Counted from the stretch's first letter, positions 34,907 through 43,905 are shown. The stretch is 64,000 nucleotides of DNA from Nitratireductor aquimarinus (GCF_017255295.1 NZ_JAFKDE010000002.1:558001-622000), one strand, 5' to 3'. Numbers and translations: made by a program. Notes: generated by a model from the letters alone, not told the origin.

Positions 34907-35878
34907 TCTCTTCTGCGAACGGCCGAAATGCTCCTCGATCCGTGACTGGAGGAACTCCAGGCATATGGACAGCATCCAGTAGATGAAGGATGCGGTGATC
35001 AGCATTTCGATGTGCCGGAACTCGGTCTGGCCGAGCGTGCGGGCCAGATACATGATCTCCCAGACGCCGACGACCGAAACCAGCGATGAATCCTTCAGCA
35101 TCGAGATGAACTGGTTGCCCGTCGGTGGGATAATGACGCGCATCGCCTGGGGCAGGATCACCAGAAACATCGTCTGATTGGGGCCGAGCCCCAGCGCGGT
35201 CGCGCCTTCCCACTGTCCCTTGGAAATGCTCTGGATGCCGGCGCGGAAGATTTCCGTCATATAGGCGCCGTAGCAGAGCGACAGCGCCATGATCCCTGCC
35301 GGGACCGCGTCGATGACGAAGCCAAGCTGCGGCAGGCCGAGGTAGATGATGTAGATCTGCATGAGCAGGGGCAGACCGCGAAACAGGGAGGTGTAGAAGG
35401 AGGCGAAGCCGTAGATGAGGCCGTTCTTGGAGAGCTTGGCGATGGCGCCGAACAGGGCGATCGTGGTGGCGATCACGATGGCAAGCACTGAAATGTAGAG
35501 CGTTGTCACAACGCCCTGAGTGACCAGAAAGCCAATCTTCTTGGCGATGAATTCGAAGCTCAGGTCGAAGGAATAGAAGAAGGCGAGAAGCAGGGCAAAG
35601 AGCGTGACCCAGCTCACGATTATCTGCTGGCGTCTTGGCAGAAGCGAGGCCGCCCGCCAGAAGGTCGCGATGATGAGAGCGAGAATGAGCGCTCCGGAGA
35701 TGCGGCCTAACAGGGAACCCGAAGCATCGGCTTCTCCGGCGCCACTGAACGCGCTCATGACGCCATCGCCGGCTCCCAGGATAAAAAGCGCCGTGGTCAT
35801 GGCGACCATGACCAGCGCCTGCCCGCTCCAGTACATGGCGCGCGGATAATCCAGCGCAAGCCGACCGATCAGCTCCAT
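34901..35878 (-). CDS. Amino-acid-type ABC transporter permease
   Basis: 325-residue inner-membrane permease of the HisM/GlnP class. The core spans about 115-320 with TLYISVLAIVIATTIALFGAI, SLFRGLPLLMQIYIIYLGLPQ and the coupling-loop motif EGATALGLGPNQTMFLVILPQAM (EAA-type loop that docks the ATPase). An N-terminal extension of about 110 residues with two to three extra hydrophobic segments is unusual. It lies 4 bp beyond the oxidase gene in an operon with a binding protein. No ATPase gene is present in the cluster. Confidence 0.9.
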   Translation of the reverse strand: MELIGRLALDYPRAMYWSGQALVMVAMTTALFILGAGDGVMSAFSGAGEADASGSLLGRISGALILALIIATFWRAASLLPRRQQIIVSWVTLFALLLAFFYSFDLSFEFIAKKIGFLVTQGVVTTLYISVLAIVIATTIALFGAIAKLSKNGLIYGFASFYTSLFRGLPLLMQIYIIYLGLPQLGFVIDAVPAGIMALSLCYGAYMTEIFRAGIQSISKGQWEGATALGLGPNQTMFLVILPQAMRVIIPPTGNQFISMLKDSSLVSVVGVWEIMYLARTLGQTEFRHIEMLITASFIYWMLSICLEFLQSRIEEHFGRSQKRG

Positions 35879-35882
35879 TTCC

Positions 35883-37175
35883 TCATCCCCCCTTTTGAGA
35901 TCGCCATTCCTGCCATTTGTCCTGCATTTGCAGCTTCCAGAAGGTTGTCTGCGCGACGGCGAGCCCGACCGCGCCCCCGGCCCAGGTCAGGCCGAACGGC
36001 GCGAACAGGCGCAGGCGCGTCTCGTCGCCCAATATGGCTTCCGCGACCACCTTCCCCCCGATGGCGGTCGTGTTCATGCCGTGCCCGCCAAATGCGGTGC
36101 AGTGCCAGATATTGGGGCCGAGACTGCCAATCTGGGGCATGCGGTGGCGGGCATAGGACATCATGCCCGACCAGGCGAGTTCGACCCGAAGATCTGCAAG
36201 CTGCGGGAAGGTGCTGACCATCTCGGCGCGCAGCTCCCGTGCCAGCGCTTCGGTGCTTGCCGCCCGTGTGGTGATGCGGCCGCCCCAGAGAATACGCCGC
36301 CCATCGTCGACCAGCCGGTAATAGTCGCCTGCGCGCCGGTTGTCGCCGACTGCGTGCCTTGTGCGGATGGCGCTGGCGATGAGCTCGGGATTGTCCTCGC
36401 TCAGGAGCACATAGGTGGCGATCGGCAGGTAGGCCCGCTGAAGCCTGTCTGACAGTGACCCGGTGTAACCGCCAGTGGCGATGACGAGATCGCGCGCCTT
36501 GACCTGACCGTTCTGCGTGTCGATCAGCGATATGGCGCCCTTGCGGTGCAGGGCGACAGCAGGCGACTGCTCGAAAATCTGTCCGCCCGCCTTTTCCACC
36601 GTGCCGGCAAGGCCACGCAGATAGTTGAGCGGGTGAAAATGAAATGCCTGATCGTCGCGCAGCGCCTGAAAATAGCGCTCGCTGCGCAGTTCCGCCCGCA
36701 CCTCTTCAGTGTCCATGAAGGTGAGGGGATAGTCGAAGCGCTCGCGCATGGTTTCGGCATCGCACCGCAGGCTCTCGCCGGTGTCGTAGCGAACCACGCT
36801 CATGATGCCGTTCCGGGGAGCGGCTTCATCAAGGCCGAGCGCATCAATGTGCTGACGCACCAGACGCATGCCTTCTATCGAGAGGCGATGCAGGGCGTCG
36901 CCATGCGCCTGGCCGACCATGCCGGCAATGGCCGCACGGCCATGCGCATAGCCGGGGCTGACAAAACCGCCATTGCGTCCGGACGCGCCCCAGCCAATGC
37001 GGTTTTCTTCCAGAAGAATGATGCTTTTGCCGGCTTCAGTCAGGTGAAAGGCGGTGCTGAGGCCCGCGAGCCCCCCGCCGATGATGCAGCAATCGGCTTC
37101 CTGCACCCCTTCGAGAGGCGGTCTTTCGGCTGCGTCGGCCAGCGTGCGGGAATAGAATGTTTCGATATAATTCAT
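35883..37175 (-). CDS. FAD-dependent amine/amino acid oxidase (DAO family)
   Basis: 430-residue flavoprotein of the DAO/glycine oxidase class, close in layout to gamma-glutamylputrescine oxidase. The Rossmann motif CCIIGGGLAGLSTAFHL is at about 28-44, followed by a distal LLEENRIGWGASGRNGGF; RNGGF is the typical covalent-FAD-type loop of the PuuB/PuuB-like group. The C-terminus has FGGHGMNTTAIGGKVVAEAI. It oxidises an amine or amino acid to an imine with H2O2 or via a carrier. Context suggests it acts on the imported substrate or its product. Confidence 0.9.
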   Translation of the reverse strand: MNYIETFYSRTLADAAERPPLEGVQEADCCIIGGGLAGLSTAFHLTEAGKSIILLEENRIGWGASGRNGGFVSPGYAHGRAAIAGMVGQAHGDALHRLSIEGMRLVRQHIDALGLDEAAPRNGIMSVVRYDTGESLRCDAETMRERFDYPLTFMDTEEVRAELRSERYFQALRDDQAFHFHPLNYLRGLAGTVEKAGGQIFEQSPAVALHRKGAISLIDTQNGQVKARDLVIATGGYTGSLSDRLQRAYLPIATYVLLSEDNPELIASAIRTRHAVGDNRRAGDYYRLVDDGRRILWGGRITTRAASTEALARELRAEMVSTFPQLADLRVELAWSGMMSYARHRMPQIGSLGPNIWHCTAFGGHGMNTTAIGGKVVAEAILGDETRLRLFAPFGLTWAGGAVGLAVAQTTFWKLQMQDKWQEWRSQKGG

Positions 37176-37224
37176 GGCAACCCATCAAATGCCCCGCGGC
37201 AGGCCGCGGGGCTCGCGATAGTGA

Positions 37225-38061
37225 TTATTTATCGCTGTAGTCTTTTCCGTACCATTTCTCGGTGAGTGCGCTCAGCGTGCCGTCCGATTTCATTTCCTCG
37301 AGAACGCCGGAAACCTTCGCAACCCACTCATCGTCACCCTTGTCGGCGATCACGACAAGCGGTTCACGGAAGGCATATTCGTTCTCGATAATGCGCACCT
37401 TGTAGCCATTCTTGACGGCATTCTCGGCCGTCTGCACCGGTGCGATCACCGCATCAAGACGCACGCCTGCGCCAAGCCGCAGATCGTCGAAGGGCAGCAT
37501 GGAGCTTGCATAGGTGCGCACTTCGCCCGGTTCCACCTTGTATTCGATGGGGGGCATGCCAGGCGCGTCGATCTCGAGGCGGCGGTTGATGAAGTCTTCC
37601 GAGGTGGTTGCCGTTTCCACACCGATCTTGCCGCCGTTCAGCTGCTCCACGGTCTTGATGTCGGAGTCGGCGTGCACCACGTAAACATAAGGGCTGTAGT
37701 AATAGATGCTGACGAAGTCGATGACATTGGAGCGCGCCTTGGTCGGGGTTACCGATGCAACGCCGATATCGTAGCGGCCTTTCCAGTGTCCGCCGGTCAT
37801 GATCGCCCAGTCAGGCGTCTCATAGGAAATCTCGACACCGAGACGTTTGGCGATTTCACCGGATACGTCGATGTCGAAACCTGCCAGCTGGCCGGAATCG
37901 TCCAGAAAACTCTGTGGAGGCCAACTCGCATTGGTGGCCACGACCATGTTCTTTTTTTCCATGACCCGGTCGAGCGTTTCGCCGGACATGGCGGCGCCCG
38001 TCAGGCCGAACAGTGCGACGGCTGTCCATACGCCGGTTCCCAGTTTCTGCAGTTTCCTCAT
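37225..38061 (-). CDS. ABC transporter amino-acid-binding protein
   Basis: 278-residue periplasmic binding protein of the SBP family 3. The signal peptide is at about 1-27 (GLTGAAMSGETLDR near cleavage). The ligand-domain motifs are NASWPPQSFLDDSGQLAGFDIDVSGEIAKRLG, in two parts, RYDIGVASVTPTKARSNVIDFV and KIGVETATTSEDF. The Asp in GFDIDV and the Arg in TKARS are the usual alpha-amino and carboxylate contacts, so an amino acid or derivative is the likely ligand. It lies 49 bp before the oxidase gene. Confidence 0.92.
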   Translation of the reverse strand: MRKLQKLGTGVWTAVALFGLTGAAMSGETLDRVMEKKNMVVATNASWPPQSFLDDSGQLAGFDIDVSGEIAKRLGVEISYETPDWAIMTGGHWKGRYDIGVASVTPTKARSNVIDFVSIYYYSPYVYVVHADSDIKTVEQLNGGKIGVETATTSEDFINRRLEIDAPGMPPIEYKVEPGEVRTYASSMLPFDDLRLGAGVRLDAVIAPVQTAENAVKNGYKVRIIENEYAFREPLVVIADKGDDEWVAKVSGVLEEMKSDGTLSALTEKWYGKDYSDK

Positions 38062-38082
38062 CTTTTCTCCTCCCAGTTTTGC

Positions 38083-39093
38083 CTATTTTTGCGGGCCCTC
38101 GCTGATTACGAGAAGAACCCGGCTTTCCGCGTCCAGCCCGAGACCGGTCCGGATGCCCGGATCCCCAAGCGCGTGGGTCAGGCCAGCCAGTCCCGCGCCT
38201 CCCGAAGGCGTGGTCGCAAGCCCGGTTGTCTTTGCGAGCAGGGCCGGCGCGGCCATCAGCTCCGCTTCGGAAACGGTGATCGTTCTGGCGTCGCAGCCCT
38301 GCAGCACTTTCAGAGCCGGCGCGCTTGCCCGCCCGCAGGAGAGCATGGAGGCGCAGGTGCGCAACTCGCCCTGAATGGTTTCAGGGTGCCCCTTCTTCAT
38401 CGCGACATGCACACATGCCGCTTCCGCCGGCTCCACCACCACGACGATGCCGGGCGCGTCCATGAAGGCGTGCAGGCCGCGCGCCATGGCGGCAGCCAGC
38501 CCGCCAACGCCTGCCTGAATGAAAAGATGCGTGGGTTTATGAAGATTCTGCGCTGCGTATTGCTCACGCGCCTCGCCGGCAATGACGCCATAGCCAGCCA
38601 TCACATGCCCGGTCATCACGTCGTTCACATTGTCGCTTGTGTCGGCAATGAGAATGGCGCCGTCAGCTTCGGCGGCACGCGCGGCCTCGTTCACCGCGTC
38701 ATCGAATGTCCCCGCTACGATGATGACATCCGCACCCGTGTCTTCGATCCGCCTGACCCGTTCCTTCGAGACATCGGCATGCAGAAACACTCTGGCGGGG
38801 AGGCCCGCGTAACGAGCGGCAGAGGCAACCGCCAGGCCGTGATTGCCATCGCTGGCGCAGACCAGGATGCGGGCTTTTTCGCCCTGCGTGGCCACCGCTT
38901 CGAGGCCGGCAAACGTGCCGCCGAGCGATTTGAAACTGCCAAGCGGGCGCTTGCTTTCGTCTTTCAGGTGTATTTCGGCGACGCCGAGATGTTCCGCCAG
39001 TTGCGGAGAAGAGGATAAGGGAGAGGCCTGATAAGCGCTGTCGAGCTTCTTCAGGCGAGCCATGATGAGATGATGATCCGGCACAATGTTCAT
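38083..39093 (-). CDS. PLP-dependent ammonia-lyase (diaminopropionate ammonia-lyase-like)
   Basis: 336-residue fold-type II PLP enzyme. The Schiff-base Lys is in DESKRPLGSFKSLGG (about 45-59). The substrate/phosphate region CASDGNHGLAVASAARYAGLPARVFL (two consecutive blocks near 78-103) and AGVGGLAAAMARG match threonine dehydratase and 2,3-diaminopropionate ammonia-lyase families. The DESxRxGxxSFK pattern favours the latter. It would release ammonia from a hydroxy- or amino-substituted amino acid. GGAGG precedes the start. It is the first gene of the operon and diverges from the Lrp regulator. Confidence 0.85.
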   Translation of the reverse strand: MNIVPDHHLIMARLKKLDSAYQASPLSSSPQLAEHLGVAEIHLKDESKRPLGSFKSLGGTFAGLEAVATQGEKARILVCASDGNHGLAVASAARYAGLPARVFLHADVSKERVRRIEDTGADVIIVAGTFDDAVNEAARAAEADGAILIADTSDNVNDVMTGHVMAGYGVIAGEAREQYAAQNLHKPTHLFIQAGVGGLAAAMARGLHAFMDAPGIVVVVEPAEAACVHVAMKKGHPETIQGELRTCASMLSCGRASAPALKVLQGCDARTITVSEAELMAAPALLAKTTGLATTPSGGAGLAGLTHALGDPGIRTGLGLDAESRVLLVISEGPQK

Positions 39094-39190
39094 GAAATCC
39101 TCCAGATGACATCAGTCTATCGGCTGCAGCCTATGCAAAACGCCGAAATTCGCTGTAGGTTGGCGAAATCAGGCTTTTGGAGAGGATAAT

Positions 39191-39652
39191 GTGACTGAAA
39201 TCGTCACGCTCGATCAGTTCGACAGGAAGCTTCTGGCCCTCGTCCAGAAAAACAATCTGCGGCCGGCGCGGGAGCTTGCGGAGGCCGTCGGCCTCTCGGA
39301 AAGCGCCGTTTTGAGGCGCTTGCGGCGGATGCGCAGCGAAGGGGTGATTGTCGCCGACGTCGCGGTGGTCGATCCGGCGGTTGCGGGCGAGGTTGTCTCC
39401 ATCCACGTGCTCGTCTCTCTGGAGCGTGAGCGCTCTTTCGATCTTGATGCCTTCATCCGCAAGATCAGGCTGCGGCCCGAGGTGAAGAAGATCTGGTACG
39501 TGACGGGTGAGGTGGACTTCGTTCTTCTTCTGCGTCTGCCGGGCATGGATCACTATGCCGACTTCGTGGATGACGTGTTCCATGCGGACGAAAATGTTAA
39601 ATCGTTCAAGACCATTGTTGCGATACGCGAGATTGAGACCGGTGGTGGTTAG
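39191..39652 (+). CDS. Lrp/AsnC family transcriptional regulator
   Basis: 153-residue regulator: an N-terminal HTH (FDRKLLALVQKNNLRPARELAEAVGLSESAVLRRLRRM, about 10-47, in contiguous helices) and a C-terminal RAM domain (about 65-145) that binds amino acids and forms octamers. GTG 39191 follows GGAGAGGA. It diverges by 97 bp from the PLP lyase operon, the typical position of a local activator that senses the substrate amino acid. The gap contains the palindromic CGAAATTCG near 39149 as a possible site. Confidence 0.92.
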   Translation: MTEIVTLDQFDRKLLALVQKNNLRPARELAEAVGLSESAVLRRLRRMRSEGVIVADVAVVDPAVAGEVVSIHVLVSLERERSFDLDAFIRKIRLRPEVKKIWYVTGEVDFVLLLRLPGMDHYADFVDDVFHADENVKSFKTIVAIREIETGGG

Positions 39653-39679
39653 AAGCGTATCAACGGCACCAGGCTCTCC

Positions 39680-40213
39680 ATGACCCAGATCATCTTTCTC
39701 CACGGCGCTTCGAGCAGCGGCAAGTCGACGCTTGCGCGGGCGCTTCAGGCGCGCATCGAGCTGCCTTTCTGGCATGTCTCGATAGACCATCTGCGCGATG
39801 CCGGAGTTCTGCCGCTACAGCGGTTCCGGCGCGGCGATTTCGACTGGCAGGCCGCCAGGCCCGCCTTCTTCAAGGGGTTTCACGCGTCTCTGGCAGCCTA
39901 TGCGAGGGCGGGGAACAATCTGATCCTTGAACATATTCTGGATGACGACGCATGGCTGCCCGAGCTTCAGGCGCTGCTTGCGCCATTCGATGTCTATTTC
40001 GTCGGGCTTCATTGCCCGCTGACTGTTCTCAACGAGCGGGAGGCGGCGCGTGGAGACAGGCCCGTGGGCAGTGCGCAGCGTGATTTCGAGAAGGTGCATC
40101 TCGGAAAGAACTATGATCTCGAACTACAGTCCCTCGACGGCGCAGAGCGCAATTCCGATCTGATCCTCAGGGGCTGGAGAGGCCGGGCGCGCAATTCGGA
40201 TTTCGCGCAATAG
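39680..40213 (+). CDS. Chloramphenicol phosphotransferase-like P-loop kinase
   Basis: 177-residue member of the CPT family. The Walker A is GASSSGKST (9-17), and SIDHLRD follows as in CPT. LILEHILDD carries the likely catalytic Asp region, and VGLHCPLTVLNEREAARGDRPVGSA is the lid-type segment. In Streptomyces the homologue phosphorylates chloramphenicol; most proteobacterial members have unknown substrates. The 27-bp spacing behind the Lrp gene suggests co-transcription, so it may act on a metabolite of the neighbouring amino acid module. Confidence 0.88.
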   Translation: MTQIIFLHGASSSGKSTLARALQARIELPFWHVSIDHLRDAGVLPLQRFRRGDFDWQAARPAFFKGFHASLAAYARAGNNLILEHILDDDAWLPELQALLAPFDVYFVGLHCPLTVLNEREAARGDRPVGSAQRDFEKVHLGKNYDLELQSLDGAERNSDLILRGWRGRARNSDFAQ

Positions 40214-40234
40214 GTGCTGCGTCGCCCCAGCCGC

Positions 40235-40471
40235 CTAGTCCTCGAACTGATATTCCGTCTCGAAGGGATCGGGCGCGGGCTTGTCGGGCAGGGTGCCTTC
40301 GGCCGCGCGCTTCTTGTGGTGGGCGAGCGAGCATTCGATGGTGCAGAGAATGCCGCGGTCGGTCCAGTAGGCCGGGCCGTTATCGATGTCGCCCTGATGA
40401 TAGGTGAAGCCCGGCATGCCGAGTGCCTTTCCGCATTCGATGCAGCGATGTTTTTCCGGTCTTGCAAGCAT
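40235..40471 (-). CDS. Small CxxC/CxxxC protein, probable zinc-binding
   Basis: 78-residue protein with Cys10-x2-Cys13 (RCIECGKAL) and Cys43-x3-Cys47 (ILCTIECSLAHHKKR), a spacing that could hold one zinc ion. His residues at about 25, 51 and 52 are extra candidates. The acidic tail ends FETEYQFED. ATG 40471 is preceded by GGAACG. I recognise no named family. It is convergent with the CPT-like kinase gene. Confidence 0.7.
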   Translation of the reverse strand: MLARPEKHRCIECGKALGMPGFTYHQGDIDNGPAYWTDRGILCTIECSLAHHKKRAAEGTLPDKPAPDPFETEYQFED

Positions 40472-40502
40472 GGGGCGTTCCTTCCGTTGGCCGGTTTCTA
40501 CC

Positions 40503-40549
40503 GCACCGAACCGAAAAGTGGAAACCGGTTTTCGACAACTTCGATGTGC
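40503..40549. repeat. Dispersed palindromic element, copy B
   Basis: A 47-bp imperfect palindrome with GCAC/GTGC ends and the core CCGAAAAGTGGAAACCGG followed by TTTTCG. It is the copy closest to the rhizobial form I remember. The surrounding 267-bp gap between 40472 and 40738 also holds the acyl-CoA dehydrogenase promoter. Confidence 0.7.
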
Positions 40550-40738
40550 CGTCAAACCTTTGGAGCGTCCTTCGCGCCGCTGGATGGCCGCATCGTGATC
40601 CGACCCTGGTATCAGACACTGCAAGCTTTCTGAGTTTGACGTTTACGTAAAGAGAAAATATCAATCTTGCGCCAATGTATGATGGCGAGCGCTTTGCTGA
40701 ACGGCTAGGGTCTCGCCGGACATCAGGAGGATTGCAGC

Positions 40739-42508
40739 ATGTACCGAGCCCCTGTCGATGAAATCGCCTTCACCCTGAAACACGTCACCGGCTTTGCCGC
40801 TGACCTCGACAGCGGCCGGTTTGGCGATCTGTCGGAAGATCTGGTCGACGCCATCGTGGCGGAGGCAGGCCGCTTTGCAGCCGAAGAAATCGCGCCGCTG
40901 GCGCGGGTGGGCGACGAACAGGGCGCGGTGTTGAAGGACGGGGCCGTCACCACGCCGCCGGGCTGGGCCGATCTCTATCGCCGCTGGTGCGAGGGTGGCT
41001 GGAACGGGCTTGCCGCGCCCGAGGAATTCGGCGGGCAGGCGCTGCCGACGCTTCTCTCGGTCGCCGCCTTCGAGATGTGGAATTCCGGCTCCATGGCCTT
41101 CGCCATCGGTCCGACGCTGACGGTCGGCGCAATCGAGGCGCTCGACAAGCATGCGACGCCCGAGCTGCAGCAAAAATATCTGGAAAAGCTCGTTTCCGGC
41201 GCATGGATGGGCACGATGAACCTGACGGAGCCGCAGGCCGGTTCCGACCTCAACGCGCTCAAGGCTCGGGCCGAGCCGGTGGGCGACGGCACTTATCGGA
41301 TTTTTGGCCAGAAGATTTTCATCACCTATGGCGAGCACGATTTCACCGACAACATCGTGCATCTGGTTCTGGCGCGGCTGCCGGATGCGCCGGCGGGCAC
41401 CAAGGGCATTTCGCTGTTTCTGGTGCCGAAATTCTTCGTCAATGATGACGGATCGCTCGGCGCGCGCAACGATGCCTTCTGCGCCTCCATGGAGCACAAG
41501 CTCGGCATCCATGCTTCGCCCACCTGCACCATGATCTATGGCGACGGCAAGTTCGGCGACACGCCGGGCGCTGTCGGCTGGCTGATCGGTGAGGAAAATC
41601 GCGGTCTGGCCTGCATGTTCACCATGATGAACAACGCCCGGCTGGCAGTCGGCATGCAGGGTGTGGGCATTGCCGAAACCGCCACGCAGAAAGCGCTGGC
41701 CTATGCGCAGGACCGTCGGCAGGGCCGCGCCGCAGGTTCTAAGGGCGAAGGCATGAGCCCGATCGTGGCGCATCCCGATATCAAGCGCATGCTTTTGACC
41801 ATGAAGGCGCAGACCCAGATGGCGCGCGCCATCACCTATTCCTGCGCCTACGCGATCGACCGGGCGCGGCTCGGTGAGGGCGATGAGGCAAAGGCCTGGC
41901 AGGCGCGCGCGGATATCCTGACGCCCATGGCCAAGGCATTCTCCACCGATGTGGGCGTGGATGTCGCCTCGCTTGGCGTGCAGGTGCATGGCGGCATGGG
42001 CTATGTTGAAGAGACGGGTGCTGCCGCGCTTTATCGCGACGCCCGCATCGCGCCGATCTATGAGGGCACCAACGGCATTCAGGCCATCGATCTCGTCATG
42101 CGCAAGCTGCCGCTTCAGGGTGGCGAGGCGATGGCGGCATTCTTAAACGAGCTGCGGGCCGACCATGCCGCACTCTCGGACGCATCGGGGCTTGGCGCAA
42201 CGGCGGAAAGGCTGGGCCAGGCGCTGGATGATCTGGAGGAGACAACGGCGTATCTCACCAAGGCGCTCTCCGAGGGGCGGGTGAACGAGGCGCTTTGCGG
42301 CGCAACGCCTTATCTGCGGCTTTTCTCGCTGGTTATCGGCGTTGCGCTGAACACGCGGGCGCTTGCCGCCGGCGACCGGCCCGACCACGCCGTTCTGGTG
42401 CGTTTCATGGCGGAAAACCTGCTCGTGGAGACGGCAACGCTCAGGCAGCAGGTAATCGGCGGCGCTGACAGTCTGGATGCGGCGGCTGACGCGCTGCTTT
42501 CGGCCTGA
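40739..42508 (+). CDS. Acyl-CoA dehydrogenase
   Basis: 589-residue flavoenzyme with the long C-terminal extension of the DmdC/FadE-like acyl-CoA dehydrogenases. The FAD/substrate regions are MNLTEPQAGSDLNALK (about 159-174), IFGQKIFITYGEHD and MMNNARLAVGMQGVGIAE. IYEGTNGIQAIDL near 440 carries the ribityl-binding glycines. It introduces the 2,3-double bond into an acyl-CoA. The enoyl-CoA hydratase encoded 23 bp downstream would take the next beta-oxidation step. Confidence 0.93.
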   Translation: MYRAPVDEIAFTLKHVTGFAADLDSGRFGDLSEDLVDAIVAEAGRFAAEEIAPLARVGDEQGAVLKDGAVTTPPGWADLYRRWCEGGWNGLAAPEEFGGQALPTLLSVAAFEMWNSGSMAFAIGPTLTVGAIEALDKHATPELQQKYLEKLVSGAWMGTMNLTEPQAGSDLNALKARAEPVGDGTYRIFGQKIFITYGEHDFTDNIVHLVLARLPDAPAGTKGISLFLVPKFFVNDDGSLGARNDAFCASMEHKLGIHASPTCTMIYGDGKFGDTPGAVGWLIGEENRGLACMFTMMNNARLAVGMQGVGIAETATQKALAYAQDRRQGRAAGSKGEGMSPIVAHPDIKRMLLTMKAQTQMARAITYSCAYAIDRARLGEGDEAKAWQARADILTPMAKAFSTDVGVDVASLGVQVHGGMGYVEETGAAALYRDARIAPIYEGTNGIQAIDLVMRKLPLQGGEAMAAFLNELRADHAALSDASGLGATAERLGQALDDLEETTAYLTKALSEGRVNEALCGATPYLRLFSLVIGVALNTRALAAGDRPDHAVLVRFMAENLLVETATLRQQVIGGADSLDAAADALLSA

Positions 42509-42531
42509 ACGTTCCGGGAGGAGGAGAAACC

Positions 42532-43284
42532 ATGAGCGAACATGTTCTGATCGAGCGGCGCGGTGCGGTGCAGGTGATCCGCCTGAACCGGCCTGAAAAG
42601 AAGAACGCCATCACCCGCGCCATGTATGCGGCGATGGCCGAAGCGCTGAAGCGCGGCGATGAGGATGCGGACGTGCGCTGCCACGTCATTCTGGGCCAGA
42701 AGGGCGCGTTTTCCGCCGGCAATGATCTGGCCGATTTTCTGGCCGTCGCCACGGGCGGCGAGGGCGGTCAGGAGGTCTATGATTTCCTTCTGGCGCTGGC
42801 AGGGGCGGCAAAGCCTCTGGTCTCCGGCGTCGATGGCGTTGCGGTGGGCATTGGCACGACGATCCACATGCATTGTGACCTGACCTTCGCGACGCCCGCG
42901 ACCGTGTTCTCCACGCCCTTTGTCGATCTCGGTCTGGTGCCTGAAGCGGGCTCCAGTCTGCTCGCCCCGGCGATCATGGGGCAGCAGCGGGCGTTTGCCC
43001 TTCTGGCTCTGGGCGAGGGGTTGCCGGCAGCCGATGCCTGTGCTGCGGGGCTCATTCACAGGGTTGTGGGGGCAGAGGCGCTCGAAGAGGCGGTGTTTGC
43101 GGCTGCCGAGGCACTTGTGGCAAAACCGCCGGAGGCGCTGAAGATTGCCCGCGATCTGCTGCGCGGTCCGCGCGACGACGTGATCGCGCGCATTCGCGAG
43201 GAGGCGGAGCATTTTCGTGCGCGCCTCAAATCGGATGAGGCGCGCGCCGCCTTCATGGCCTTCATGAGCCGCAAGGCGTCCTGA
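42532..43284 (+). CDS. Enoyl-CoA hydratase/isomerase (crotonase family)
   Basis: 250-residue crotonase-fold protein: VIRLNRPEKKNAITRAMY at about 17-34, the oxyanion hole at GAFSAGNDLADF (about 59-70) and GVDGVAVGIGTTIHMHCDL. The residue pattern VDLGLVPEAGSS includes a Glu equivalent to one catalytic acid, while the other is less clear, so hydratase versus isomerase is open. GGGAGGAGGAG precedes the ATG. It pairs with the upstream acyl-CoA dehydrogenase. Confidence 0.9.
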   Translation: MSEHVLIERRGAVQVIRLNRPEKKNAITRAMYAAMAEALKRGDEDADVRCHVILGQKGAFSAGNDLADFLAVATGGEGGQEVYDFLLALAGAAKPLVSGVDGVAVGIGTTIHMHCDLTFATPATVFSTPFVDLGLVPEAGSSLLAPAIMGQQRAFALLALGEGLPAADACAAGLIHRVVGAEALEEAVFAAAEALVAKPPEALKIARDLLRGPRDDVIARIREEAEHFRARLKSDEARAAFMAFMSRKAS

Positions 43285-43287
43285 GGC

Positions 43288-43905
43288 TTACGGGTAGAGC
43301 CGTTTCGTCTGCCACGCGCCCTGATCGTCGCGGGTGAACACCACGCGGTCATGCAGGCGGAACGGACGGTCGTGCCAGAATTCGATCTGGCTCGGCACGA
43401 TGCGGAAGCCCGACCAGTGCGCCGGGCGCGGGATTGCGCCCACGGCAAATTTGGCCGTGTATTCGGCAACCGCCTTTTCCAGCGCAAAGCGGCTTTCCAG
43501 CGGGCGCGACTGTTTTGATGCCCATGCGCCGATGCGGCTTCCGCGCGGCCGCGACGCGTAATACTCGTCCGCCTCCGCGTCGCTCACCTGCTCCACCGGT
43601 CCGCGAATGCGCACCTGACGGCGCAGGCTCTTCCAGTGAAAGCACATGGCCGCCTTTTCCGCGCTCAGGATTTCACCGCCCTTGGCGCTCTCGAAATTCG
43701 TGTAGAAGACGAAGCCGCGCTCATCGAACCCTTTCAGAAGCACCATGCGCACATTCGGCATTCCATCGGGATCGACGGTCGCCAGCGCCAGCGCATTGGG
43801 GTCGTTGGGTTCGGATTTCGTGGCGTCCTCGAGCCATTCGGCAAAGAGCCGAAAAGGCTCGCTGCGTTCGGTGAAGTCACCGGATTTTAACGTCTCGTCA
43901 ATCAT
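43288..43905 (-). CDS. pdxH: Pyridoxamine 5'-phosphate oxidase
   Basis: 205-residue FMN enzyme making pyridoxal phosphate. It shows [45 protein letters not shown] (in two segments) and the C-terminal [19 protein letters not shown], where the conserved RLHDR is the substrate/FMN signature. Start 43905 ([11 protein letters not shown]) is chosen over 43959 because the longer form would overlap the divergent lipoprotein gene and homologues start here. It supplies the cofactor of the PLP lyase at 38 kb among others. Confidence 0.94.
   Translation of the reverse strand: MIDETLKSGDFTERSEPFRLFAEWLEDATKSEPNDPNALALATVDPDGMPNVRMVLLKGFDERGFVFYTNFESAKGGEILSAEKAAMCFHWKSLRRQVRIRGPVEQVSDAEADEYYASRPRGSRIGAWASKQSRPLESRFALEKAVAEYTAKFAVGAIPRPAHWSGFRIVPSQIEFWHDRPFRLHDRVVFTRDDQGAWQTKRLYP

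Noticed and set aside
34901-40213. Genomic island with mobility genes around the amino compound module
   Set aside because: No integrase, transposase, tRNA boundary or clear base-composition shift is visible; the block sits between ordinary core genes.
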